10,287 nt of DNA from Euperipatoides rowelli (GCA_003024985.2 PXIH01S0013582.1); one strand, 5' to 3'; counted from the stretch's first letter, positions 1 through 8,057 are shown. Notes: generated by a model from the sequence alone, not told the origin. Made by a program: numbers and translations.

Positions 1-2000
1 GTAAGAATGTAGTAATAATTGGAAATAATGTAAAAGATTTAAATTTGCTTTTGGCTATTATTCATTTACACTGAATTTATATCATACAGTTTATATTATG
101 CATATCAATAAATACAATACAAACAATCAATAAAAGTAATTGTGCATAGTCATAAATCTAAACTAAACTAAACTAAATGATTTGCCATTTAAGATTAATT
201 AGAATGCTGGCACATTTTGGTTCTGGTGAGCACAACTTGGAAAAATAAAGTCTATCTTCACTTGGATTTAAATTTAGAATTAGAATTTAGCAGGTAACAA
301 CTTACAGATTTCTTGAGAGATTATTTAGCACTAGGTCCTCTTCTTATTTAAACAATTTTGATAAAACTTTGGAATACTGCATCTTAAATATATTTAGTAA
401 TGACTTTTCCTTTAAGAAAGATTTCTTCTATAACAGACGGTCTTCAAACTTTTAAGACTGGACAGTATACATCAGTCGATTTCTTCTGTAACTTTCTTTT
501 TCAAGGCAATGTTTGAGTTTCTTCCGTCATTTCTGCATTTTGTTTCTTCATATAGATTGCTTCATAATTCTTCTTGTTGATGGTATTTGCTTCTTCAAAT
601 AGGTATATTTGTAGAGAGATCAAGAATTTTCGTGAATTTGTTTATATACTTGTAAGGTGCTAAAAACAAAGTACACTTCGGATTATCCACAGTTGTTGAC
701 ACGTTGTTATTGTTTACTTGTCTTAAGGATCCTAATAGGCCAAATTAAAAATAGTACAAAAAGTTCTTTCTCGTCACTATAGCGTCGTTAAATTATAGTA
801 ATGTTGAGCGCAAAATGCTACCCCTGTGAATGTAGAAATTCCCCCATAAGTCACCAAAAATGCACTGCGTTTAGTAAACAACGCTGTCGAGTACAGCCAT
901 GAAACAACAAGATCCGAGGCTTACATTCTTATCACAGCAAGAGTCAATTAAAACAATAGCGAAAAAGTCAATGTTGTATACTTGAACAAATATTAATAAA
1001 GAAAGGAATGTCCGAAGATAAAAGTCTATACTGCTCCTAGTAATTTATCAAGGTTGTTTTTCACAAATTTCAAATATAAATATTTAAAACAGATTAATAG
1101 CATGAGCTACTGTATAAAATACGGCATACAGCATTTATTTAATTATTAAAATTAACTAACTAAAAACCACTTTAAATAAATCAAATATATCAATAATGCA
1201 ACTAACTAACTTTAAACATTTGCACAAAATAAAATAAAAAAATAATATAAATAAATTCAGATTAGGAATTACTTAAAATAGTTTTTAATAAAACAATTAT
1301 GACAACAGTAAGATAGGTAGGAATCACATCGCATATTAACCGCCTCCACTTTCTATCTCTCAGCAGATTCATAGCGCTGGAATTAGGATTAAACAAATGA
1401 AAGAATTCCACTTCTTTCATTTGGAAAAGAAAACGCAAACAGATAGTAGTGAGGGAGGACAACAGGCTAAATGAAAAACCATCCCAAGTTACAATCAAAT
1501 GAAAATAAAATTTAATTAAATAAAACTTATCGTCAACAATTTTGTTATCCAGTATCCAAACTCAATTATTAAATTTGACAAGTAAATAAATAAAATATTT
1601 TAAAGATTCGTATATCACTCTTGATACCGTATTATGCCCCGGTGATAACTAACATAAAAATCAATACAATAATTTAGGTAAAACAAACTCAAAAGTAAAT
1701 CAACAAAGAATGGATTAAAAATACGTAATAAAGTATTAACGTAATTAAAAAGATTGGACAAATAAAATTCACATCGACATGTCATGATATAAATAAAATA
1801 CTCAGGCAAAGTAACAATATGAAAACTTAAAAATTATAAAGTTGAGGTGAATTAATTGTAACTCTCACCTAAATTGTCATTACATTTAAACTTGATTAAC
1901 AGCAGTAGCGAAACGCTATAGATGTGGGGCAATAGCATTATTTAAAGTGATAAATAAAATAATAATTCACACTAAAAGAATATATCTTCAACAATATTTA
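1..2000. other. A+T-rich stretch without a supported gene
   Basis: I see no convincing gene, RNA gene or transposon end here. The stretch is A+T-rich with short simple repeats, such as four CTAAA units near 158-177 and CTAA/ACTA runs near 1150-1210. Two ATG-started minus-strand frames (1262-1498 and 1615-1809) encode hydrophobic, low-complexity peptides that match no family I know and look like chance frames. A minus-strand segment near 526-640 reads for about 40 codons without a stop, but no motif supports it. The one part that stands out is the CpG-richer patch at 760-960, listed separately. If the exon-like segment at 2005-2118 is real, part of this stretch could be its 3' untranslated region. 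Confidence 0.6.
760..960. other. local CpG cluster with a small cysteine-rich frame
   Basis: About nine CG dinucleotides fall between roughly 770 and 955, whereas most of the window has very few. Inside it, 801-902 on the plus strand is a 33-codon frame beginning MLSAKCYPCEC, with C-x2-C-x-C spacing and two further cysteines (five in all). It is preceded by an in-frame stop. I do not recognise a family, and the frame is too short to call a gene. The cluster could be an old exon, a regulatory region kept free of methylation, or a younger inserted fragment. What is seen is the CpG density and the cysteines; the function is unknown. Confidence 0.25.
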
Positions 2001-2004
2001 TTTC

Positions 2005-2118
2005 TTAACTTTGAGTGCACTGAGCAATAGTTCTTTCTATGGTGGGCTTAGGGGGTTTGGACGGTAAGGTTTCTTTGATGGAATTTTCAAATTGTTGCCT
2101 TGACGGTTTGCGTATATC
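2005..2118 (-). CDS. candidate terminal exon of an unidentified gene
   Basis: The minus strand reads 37 codons without a stop and ends at TAA (2007-2005). The peptide starts DIRKPSRQQFENSIKE and continues through a proline/lysine segment (LPSKPPKPTIER) to the C-terminus AQCTQS. Its balanced amino-acid use differs from the Lys/Asn/Ile/Phe-rich peptides that random A+T-rich DNA gives. The frame opens just after CTTAAG at 2123-2118, which could be a splice acceptor (AG at 2119-2118) after a pyrimidine-containing tract. An AATAAA lies at 2002-1997, but only three bases past the stop, so it is unlikely to be the one used. No upstream exon was found; any would lie at higher coordinates, perhaps across the transposon-filled region. 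It could also be a transposon coding remnant. I do not recognise the protein. Confidence 0.3.
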   Translation of the reverse strand, partial: DIRKPSRQQFENSIKETLPSKPPKPTIERTIAQCTQS

Positions 2119-2446
2119 TTAAGCAGAGTGACTAAATATAAAAAGTGATGAGTATCGTAACCAGGGTAGGCCAAAATACGGCTTAGCTAAAGTTCATGCT
2201 TTATGATCATAACTTTATCTTGGGCTTGTTTTATATAAAAACAATTGGATTCTCTTCTGCTACTTGTTCGAAATAGCACAAAGGTAATATATATTTTCAT
2301 GTGCCCGCATATATTAAAACTGGCATGAGGTATATTCTATTATTCTATTATTAGTCAAAACCCATCGAAATTGACGGCAATTTTGTTTTTGGACCCAGAA
2401 TTTTGTGTCATGTTTGGAAGTATGGTAAACACTCCCACTCTATTTG

Positions 2447-2471
2447 CCCAACCCCCTCCCCATCCCCCCCC
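2447..2471 (-). other. potential G-quadruplex tract
   Basis: The plus strand has C3-AA-C5-T-C4-AT-C8. The minus strand therefore carries four G runs of 8, 4, 5 and 3 with loops of 2, 1 and 2 bases, which fits the usual G3+N1-7 quadruplex rule. It lies in otherwise A+T-rich DNA, about 270 bases before the minisatellite. Folding is inferred from the pattern only. Confidence 0.6.
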
Positions 2472-2543
2472 AAAAAAATGTGTAAGTTTATTTTCATTGT
2501 CTAAAATGATGGAATTAAATCCCTCCCCCTAGTACCTCATGTG

Positions 2544-2656
2544 ATTCTAGACCTTTAGCGTAACACAAATTTCAAATTTGAACTTAATCGGAGCATTTTA
2601 TATACATATTCTAGACCTATATGGTAACCCCAATTTCAAATTTCAACTTAATTGGA
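2544..2656 (+). repeat. 49-bp direct duplication, 64 bp apart
   Basis: Copy 1 (2544-2592) and copy 2 (2608-2656) both run ATTCTAGACCT...AATTTCAAATTT.AACTTAAT.GGA and match at 42 of 49 positions by eye, without gaps. Copy 2 is followed by a GGACAAACCATT and AGATAGACAG context. Motifs of the type 'aatttcaa...atcggacaaaccatt...agatagacag' recur between genes in several invertebrates and often belong to dispersed repeats. I infer a decayed dispersed repeat and cannot name the family. Confidence 0.6.
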
Positions 2657-2741
2657 CAAACCATTGGGTATAAAATCCAATTTAAAGAGTTCAGAATGAT
2701 AGATAGACAGGAAAGTTTGTCTTTTAATATATTAATTCTAA

Positions 2742-3026
2742 GTATCCCTATTGAGGCTGAGTTGTATCTTCTATTGATGCAGAGTTGTATCTTCTATTGA
2801 TGCAGAGTCGTATCTTCTATTGATGCAGAGTCGTATCTTCTATTGATGCAGAGTCGTATCTNCTATTGATGCAGAGTCGTATCTTCTATTGATGCAGAGT
2901 CGTATCTTCTATTGATGCAGAGTCATATCTTCTATTGAGGCTGAGTTGTATCTTCTATTGATGCAGAGTCGTATATTCTATTGATGCAGAGTTGTATCTT
3001 CTATAGATGCAGAGTCGTATCTTTTA
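2742..3026 (+). repeat. minisatellite, 23-bp unit, about 12.5 copies
   Basis: The unit is GTATCTTCTATTGATGCAGAG followed by T and C/T. A first, slightly degenerate 22-bp copy starts at 2742. Copies then begin at 2764, 2787, 2810, 2833, 2856, 2879, 2902, 2925, 2948, 2971 and 2994, with a partial copy from 3017. The only ambiguous base of the window (n, 2862) lies in the copy at 2856. Copies 1 and 9 share GAGGCTGAG in place of GATGCAGAG, exactly eight units apart. Because 23 is not a multiple of three, the array would change frame with each copy, so a repeat protein is unlikely. Confidence 0.97.
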
Positions 3027-3235
3027 GATAAATATTTTTATAATTCAAATAATTATATAATTCTTTTAATTCTCTGCATTCATTCAAATGCTCTTCTATC
3101 AATAAATTTAACTATTTAAATATTTTCCTTTTGAATGTAAAAGGATTACTCATAATTTGCTTTTTAGGAGGAGCATTAAAGGAACCTTAGCAACTAATTT
3201 GTGCAGGATTTAAGGAAATAGTAGCTGAGCACTGT
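3027..3235. other. A+T-rich spacer, possible retroelement 3' LTR
   Basis: No gene is visible between the minisatellite and the purine-rich tract. By position it is where the 3' LTR of the minus-strand retroelement should be. By eye I could not match it to the region just beyond the element's 5' end (7854-8057), so no LTR pair is claimed. Confidence 0.3.
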
Positions 3236-3256
3236 TTCCCTACCCTCCCTCTTTTG
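3236..3256 (-). other. candidate polypurine tract of the retroelement
   Basis: The minus strand reads CAAAAGAGGGAGGGTAGGGA, an almost pure purine run of the kind that primes plus-strand DNA synthesis just upstream of a 3' LTR. It lies downstream of the integrase remnant on the same strand, as expected. In A+T-rich DNA a G-rich purine run is not common, but without a matching LTR pair the call stays tentative. Confidence 0.35.
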
Positions 3257-3564
3257 ACAAAAAAAAATTGTTATCTGAAAAACATTTTTTTTTTCTTTGT
3301 AATTGTTCTTGCTTCTAGTATTACTGTGCTTTCCGACTTAGGACCTTACTTTGCAGTTGACCTTATACTGGGATGTGGAATTATTCTCTTTGTCATGTGT
3401 CTTAGATTTTTCCTTTATTATATAGCTTTTTCCAGTTAATAGTGTCTACTGACATGCCTGGTTTTTATTTTCACTTATTAATTTTAGCGGGGAATTTTAG
3501 GGAGTTAGCTTGGGGAAGGCTTTTGTGCTAGCTATTATTCACAATTCACTTTTCTTAAATTTTA

Positions 3565-4052
3565 AATACAGTACCGTATAATAAAATGAAGGAAAAATAT
3601 TAAACATAACTCTTTAACTAACTCTTGGTATGGGATTCCATATTTATATACAATTGGGTTAAGGCCTTTTATTTCTTGGTGTGGTTGCCGATTCTAATTA
3701 CTTTTGCATGAAGACCATTTTTGGAATATGTTTGCAAAATAAATATGCACTTGGACAATTATGTTTGTTTACACTTGTGAAAGTGGACTTTGTATTAGGA
3801 TCAACATTATTTTTTTCATGGGTGTTATGATGTCTTCTTCTTTCGGCTCCCATGTTTGACTCAATTACATTTTTCAGAATTTACTATATATGAAATATAG
3901 TCTACTGTTTTCTGATTTTCATCCAAGTCAGGAGTGACCTGCCATTGGGTTATCATGGAATTTTTCTAAAACTAGTTGGATTAGTAATTTAGGGCTGAGG
4001 GGTCTTGGGTATTGGTAGCATATAAATGTTTTTTTGTTTTTTTTTATTGTAA
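3565..4052 (-). pseudogene. decayed retrotransposon integrase fragment
   Basis: One minus-strand frame runs about 160 codons with six internal stops (3930, 3921, 3876, 3867, 3771, 3696) and no frameshift. Its first part reads PRPLSPKLLIQLVLEKFHD and then NPMAGHS. This is the N-terminal zinc-binding module of retroviral-type integrases, with H at 3957-3955 and H at 3936-3934 in H-x6-H spacing and the typical AGH. The cysteine pair expected about 30 residues later cannot be read. A linker with PMKK and SPL follows, then FQKW (around 3725-3715) and KYGIPYQ (3645-3625), the conserved core region where the second catalytic Asp normally follows GIP by a few residues. Here Lys stands at that place, and the first catalytic Asp is also not visible. 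Integrase inserts the DNA copy into the genome; this copy is dead. The hAT-like element lies immediately upstream. Confidence 0.82.
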
Positions 4053-4074
4053 CATATTATGTTGTACTCTAAGG

Positions 4075-4565
4075 CAGCAGTGTCCAACAGAAATTTGATT
4101 GTAGCCACAATCGTCATTTTAGAAATTTTCATTCGCCACATTAAAAGAAATTTAAAAATACATGTTTTATAATAATTTTTATATACCAGTTGCTTCTTGT
4201 TGCCTATCTGAATTATCAGTATCGGAATGTCATTTTAAATATTTATCCATTTTTTACAGTGAAATAATTTTAATATAAATTCAAAATATTAATACGTAAT
4301 ATTAAAAGATGCACATTAGTTGTTTGTTGCAACAAACCATACATGAAACTAAATTTAAAATCATGTAATGAGAAAACGCAACTCAAAAAACACCTACTAT
4401 GATTAAAATTTTGTTTGTTTTTTAAATTAAAAAAACATTATTTTCACAATGTCGTAGCCTTTAGGAATTAAATTCAAATTTCATATTTCAGTGGCAATGC
4501 CACATTCGCCTCAAGCACATAACCCACTAGCCACATGTGGCGTGTGGCGACTGTGTTGGTATAGT
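4075..4565 (+). mobile_element. non-autonomous hAT/Charlie-like element
   Basis: The left end reads CAGCAGTGTCCAACAG (4075-4090). The right end has the inverted, decayed counterpart GTGTTGG followed by TATAG (4553-4564). Inside are GTAGCCACAA (4101) and CGCCACATTAAAAG (4134) near the left end. Near the right end are ACTAGCCACATGTGGCG, containing a perfect 12-bp palindrome (4530-4541), and a small GTGGC/GCCAC hairpin (4491-4503). The combination of a CAGNNNTGTCCAA terminus with AGCCACATGTGGC and a long A+T-rich middle is the layout of Charlie-group hAT miniature elements known from mammals; the family link comes from memory, not a search. No clear 8-bp target duplication remains: ACTCTAAG on the left against GCTCTTTA on the right match at only four positions. 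It encodes no protein I can see. It lies inside the retroelement, so it arrived later. Confidence 0.72.
4491..4541. repeat. palindromes near the right end of the hAT-like element
   Basis: GTGGC-AAT-GCCAC (4491-4503) and GCCACATGTGGC (4530-4541) are both inverted repeats within 51 bases. Subterminal palindromes of this kind are typical of hAT miniature elements and may be transposase-binding sites. Binding is inferred. Confidence 0.7.
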
Positions 4566-4663
4566 TTTTTAAGCTCTTTATATAAATTTTATTTTCTAGT
4601 TGTTTTATTATGTAATTATTCCACTTTTCTTTACTTTTTCTGTTTTACGAATCTGTCTTTTTC

Positions 4664-5314
4664 CTACAAAGTTAATCTAAGGTATATTAAATGTTGTTCA
4701 AATGTTTTTTGATAAATGATACCATGATATGCAAATGCTTTTTTGACTGTTACTGGTTTTATTATTTTTTCAAGGTTATCTTTAAATGATAAGGGGTAAG
4801 GGGTGGGATGGATTTAGTCTCATCTGTTATTTTCAATTATTGACATGAGGTTAAGCTATTTATGCCTACCTGGTTTTCAAGTAATAAATTCCCTAATTCC
4901 TTTGTTAGATTTCTCCACTTTTCTATCTTTAGCTTGTTGTTTTGGTGTTGTAGGATGGATTGTAGAGGGATTAATTTATGTTACATGTCTATGTTTTTTG
5001 GATTGTTGTATGTCTATATTGTATGTTATTTTGTTTCTGTTAATAATAGGTTGGTGTCATTTTTCCAAAGCCAAAGTGGGCCAAGTAGTTCTGTTTTTTT
5101 TTTTGCAATAATTATCATTACCTGTGGTGTCCTACAAAGGTTTTTTTTATAAAGTTTGCTGCAGAAAAATTAGTTGATTATGATATTCAACCCATCTCAC
5201 TATTTGTGATCCTATTGGTTTGATAACATCTTGTACTTCATTTCTGAGAAGTACTGGTAATGAAAGTTTAATTTCTTTGATAGTTTTTCACTTTCTTTTC
5301 TCCTTTCAACAATT
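4664..5314 (-). pseudogene. decayed retroelement Gag C-terminus / early Pol
   Basis: A single minus-strand frame carries several long open runs broken by stops but apparently no frameshift. One run (5287-5150) contains KLSLPVLLRNEVQDVIKPIG then RWVEYHNQLIF. A middle run has NYCKKKNRTTW then ALEK, placed like a nucleocapsid zinc knuckle, but with the Gly-His and last Cys changed if so. Another run (about 4814-4667) has LSFKDNLEKIIKPVTVKKAF. The order fits the end of Gag passing into the protease region, though no protease DTG/DSG motif can be read. Assignment rests mainly on position between the Gag and integrase pieces and on the shared A-rich composition; the exact domains are uncertain. Two ATG-started plus-strand frames here (4845-5111 and 4862-5152) are antisense shadows. 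Confidence 0.5.
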
Positions 5315-5334
5315 ATATACTAGATGACAATTAA

Positions 5335-6015
5335 ATAAATAATTTAACTCCATCTGTACCCATAGTTCAAATGTTGTCCTTACAATAATATTGCAATATA
5401 ATGAAGGGTTTGTAATTCATTATAATTCATAATATTAAACAAAGCTATGTGATGTTTGTAATTAAATGAACTAATCCACAACTTTCAAATTTCAAAGGTA
5501 GTACATTTATATAAATTACAATCAATAATTTACATGAAACACCTCAATATGTTTTAAATTTCAATTAAGATTAAAATAGAAACGACCAACAAACTAGATA
5601 ATCTAACATTTAAAATCTTCTCAGAGTTTCCATTTTTGTTGTCACTATCATTTTAGAGATATGTTGCAGAAATTGAACTGTAGGCTACAGAACACAAAAT
5701 TATGGGACATTACTAAAATAGTTATCTTATATTTGAACATGGACTTTATCTCTTTGGCTAGACATTATGATATGAACTAGAGCTTGTGGTAAAAAATACA
5801 AGATTAGAATATCAAGTTCAAATAATTATACAGAATAACAAACAGTAAAGATTCTTGAATGGGATTGATTTCTTTGGCTGTAGAATGGACAGAATTAAAA
5901 TATATCTATATATTTTTTTACTGGATATCTTCTGCAATTTGAAACTATCATACAAAATTAAACTTAATGAAAATATTTTTTTAAAGACAGCACACAATAA
6001 CTTCCAAAACTAAAA
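5335..6015. other. stretch of different composition interrupting the retroelement
   Basis: On either side the plus strand is T-rich and the minus strand reads as protein-like. Within this stretch A and T are about balanced, and all minus-strand frames I tried are full of stops. No terminal inverted repeat or clear target duplication was found; ATTAT occurs near both edges (5312-5316 and 6021-6025) but is too short to prove anything. It may be a nested insertion of a non-coding element, or non-coding sequence joined by rearrangement. I see no gene or RNA in it. Confidence 0.4.
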
Positions 6016-6240
6016 TCTACATTATCAATTTCTACAGATGGGAAGGACAAAGAGCTGGTGTTAATTTCAGGATTCATTCATATCTTTATATTTTGTGGGT
6101 TTAATTTGGTATCCAGAGCATTGTCATGCTACCATATCAGGGGTATATGTTAATCCCTGTTTGTGTCTGGTTGTGTTTGTTTATTCTGTACAGGTATAAT
6201 CACATTTATGTATTTTTTCCCTTTTTGTGGATGGTTAAAT

Positions 6241-7725
6241 TTACTCTCCTACCTGAAGATTCTTTCTGGATTGTATATACCAGTTGTACTCAGGACTTTC
6301 ATGTGGTGAGGATGGTATGTATGGGATGTTGTCCTTTTTGAAATTGCTATAGTATATTATTATGTCCGTCATTTTTTCAGGGAGTCCACTACTGTATCTT
6401 TTCAATTTTCTGGTCTGTAGTTTTTTGCTATATTTTGTATCGTATTTTGTGTGTGCAATTTTATTAGTTCCTTTAAGTCTATTAATAATTGCTCTATTGT
6501 TTGAGGCTTTTTCATATATAAATTCACTTAGTGGGGTGGGTAATTTTAATTAAATCTTTACTATTTTTTTTTCTATGGGTCTATCTTCTTTTAACTGGTT
6601 ATGTATTTCAAGCCCTTTTAATATGAATCTTTCAATGTCATAATGTGGTTTAAATGTTACATTTTCCCAGGTTTCCTTGAGCTTATCTTTATAGATCCAG
6701 TACTGTAGTAATCTGGATTTGATAGTCTACCAAGATTATGTATCCTGTTACATTTTAATCCCACCATTATAGGACATTATTCTTTAAAAATATGTGAAAA
6801 GTTTCTATAATTTCTTCTTCACTGTGTTTGAACCCTTTTAAATTGTTTTCCAGCCTTTTAATAAATATTTCAGGATTTGTTCCATCAAATGTTGGTTTGT
6901 CATTATTCATTAGGTTTGTAAGGGTGTTCCTAATATTGCCTTCTATGTCTAATTGTCCTATCTGTGTATTGTTATTTTTTCTTTGTACCTGACTATGTAC
7001 TCTTACTTGTTTTATTTTCTTTTTGTTGAAAGGTGTTTAAGTTTTTATTATCCTTACTTTCTTTTCCATTGATTATTTCTTTAATTTCTATTAGCGTGTT
7101 TTTTTTTATTTTCTGAATGTGAGTTTCTAATTGTATTTTGAGTTTGCTAATATTTGTGTCTGTTTTTGTGATTGTTTTATTTACATGCTTTTAGTTTGGT
7201 ATTAAATTCTGAACTTGCCTTTGTTTCAATATTTATTATTGTTACTTGTGTTGGTGTCACTTGTCTAATTTCACTAATTTTGTTTGGATTATTACAAAAT
7301 TGTTATTTAGCTTTTAGTCTAGATTTGTCATAAAACTTTGTATAATTCTTCCAAAATCAGTTTGCCTCTCTGAATGTGTTTAAGAGAGTGTTCATTGTAT
7401 TCATTGTCCTGGACTATAAGGGTTTGGGACTGTTGTTGACTGTTTGTTCTGGGCTTTGCCTACGTGAAAATATTGCTTCCCCCAAGTCCGATTGGTTTTC
7501 ATCATCTGTATTTATGGGTGTTTCCATTATCAGAGCATTATTTCTCCTATTGTCATAAATATCATCTTTTAATGAGGTCAGATTAGTTTCTAAGGGAGGG
7601 CTACCATCTCTATCATGTATTGCCTACCTTTGCACACTAAGTGTGGCTTCACTGATGAACTAGTCTGGGTTTAACATATCTGTAGGCTCAAATTATGTCA
7701 TAGTGTTTTCACTTTGTGGTGGCAT
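6241..7725 (-). pseudogene. decayed retrotransposon gag-like gene
   Basis: The minus strand starts MPPQSENTM at 7725 and stays protein-like for about 490 codons, with several stops and a few frame changes. Readable segments, in order: an acidic/Asn-rich N-terminal part (7725-7440, four stops); a run with EYNEHSLKHIQRGKLILEEL in a second frame (7440-7330); a Lys/Ile/Leu-rich run likely to be coiled coil, with SKLKIQLETHIQKIKK (7190-6993); a capsid-like run with KPTFDGTNPEIFIKRLENNL (7036-6767); and a further run with YWIYKDKLKETWENV then NQLKEDRPIE, which continues, with one stop at 6552, as a 161-codon frame (6726-6241). The P-x-F-x-G start, Leu/Phe-rich helices and W-x-x-Y-K...F pattern resemble Ty3/gypsy-type Gag capsids. 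Gag forms the particle that packages the element's RNA. I infer Gag from pattern and position; no search was run. Confidence 0.65.
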
Positions 7726-7841
7726 AATTGTTAATATTGTTGATAGTCTTATAATATAGTTAATTCTTAATACTTACCGTAACCGATTGTTTTATAATTC
7801 AGTTGCAAAAATTGATGTTAAAAGCTAATTAGTCACCCCCC

Positions 7842-7853
7842 CCCCCACTGCCA
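7842..7853 (-). other. candidate primer-binding site
   Basis: About 115 bases upstream of the Gag-like start, the minus strand reads TGGCAGTGGGGG, one base after a CA that could end a 5' LTR. It begins with the TGG expected for pairing with a tRNA 3' CCA and partly resembles a leucine-tRNA-type site. It overlaps an 11-C run (plus strand 7836-7846), which makes chance similarity possible. Tentative. Confidence 0.3.
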
Positions 7854-8057
7854 TTGTTTTACACAGCATTCCTTTGTTTAGATTGGTTCTTATATCTAAC
7901 AACGTAATAACCCATTGTTTACTCATGATTTATGTAAAAGTTATCCTTTGTGGGTAATAAATATGGAAGGCAATGTTAAATTACAAATTTTCAAATCCAC
8001 TCTTGAAATAATATAATTAGGTCAATCCATATTATAAATTTTGAATTAGAAGCAAGC
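7854..8057. other. non-coding stretch, possible 5' LTR residue
   Basis: No frame or motif stands out. If the primer-binding site is real, the minus-strand sequence here ending ...AAAACA would be the tail of a 5' LTR, cut at 8058 by the TTAA element. I found no matching copy near 3027-3235. Confidence 0.25.

Larger units (their letters stand above)
3236..7853 (-). mobile_element. Ty3/gypsy-like LTR retrotransposon remnant
   Basis: Read on the minus strand, this region gives pieces in the order of an LTR retroelement. There is a Gag-like frame from an ATG at 7725, a possible nucleocapsid and downstream Gag-Pol stretch at 4664-5314, and an integrase at 3565-4052 (H-x6-H zinc-binding half, then the YGIP core region). 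The plus strand is strikingly T-rich over these pieces, so the element's coding strand is A-rich. Reverse transcriptase and RNase H are not recognisable: only about 600 bases, most of them a later hAT insertion, separate the Gag-side block from the integrase. The element is therefore internally deleted as well as full of stops and frameshifts. The YGIP form favours Ty3/gypsy over BEL/Pao or copia. LTRs were not identified; the edges given are the candidate primer-binding site and polypurine tract. Confidence 0.75.

Noticed and set aside
526-648. Minus-strand open run with LFEEANTINKKNYEAIYMKK
   Set aside because: Only about 40 codons, with no start, splice signal or recognised motif. It is possibly an old coding fragment but is unsupported.
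1262-1809. Two minus-strand ATG frames of 78 and 64 codons with hydrophobic peptides
   Set aside because: Low-complexity Phe/Leu/Ile/Tyr peptides are expected from A+T-rich DNA. There is no family motif and no coding context.
2742-3026. CRISPR array
   Set aside because: The 23-bp units are directly tandem with no spacers, and the context is eukaryotic.
3254-3439. Plus-strand 61-codon membrane-like frame
   Set aside because: It is antisense to the downstream part of the A-rich retroelement; a T-rich strand gives Phe/Leu-rich frames automatically.
4700-4760. Zinc-knuckle reading with CIS...H in an alternative frame
   Set aside because: The Cys/His spacing does not fit CX2CX4HX4C, and a better placed degenerate candidate lies near 5100.
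4845-5152. Two overlapping plus-strand frames of 88 and 96 codons resembling membrane proteins
   Set aside because: They overlap each other and lie opposite a minus-strand frame with better protein character. The hydrophobicity comes from T-rich composition.
6126-6553. Plus-strand frames of 71 and 63 codons
   Set aside because: They are antisense to the Gag-like pseudogene and have no motif of their own.
7376-7558. Plus-strand 60-codon frame
   Set aside because: It is antisense to the N-terminal part of the Gag-like reading.
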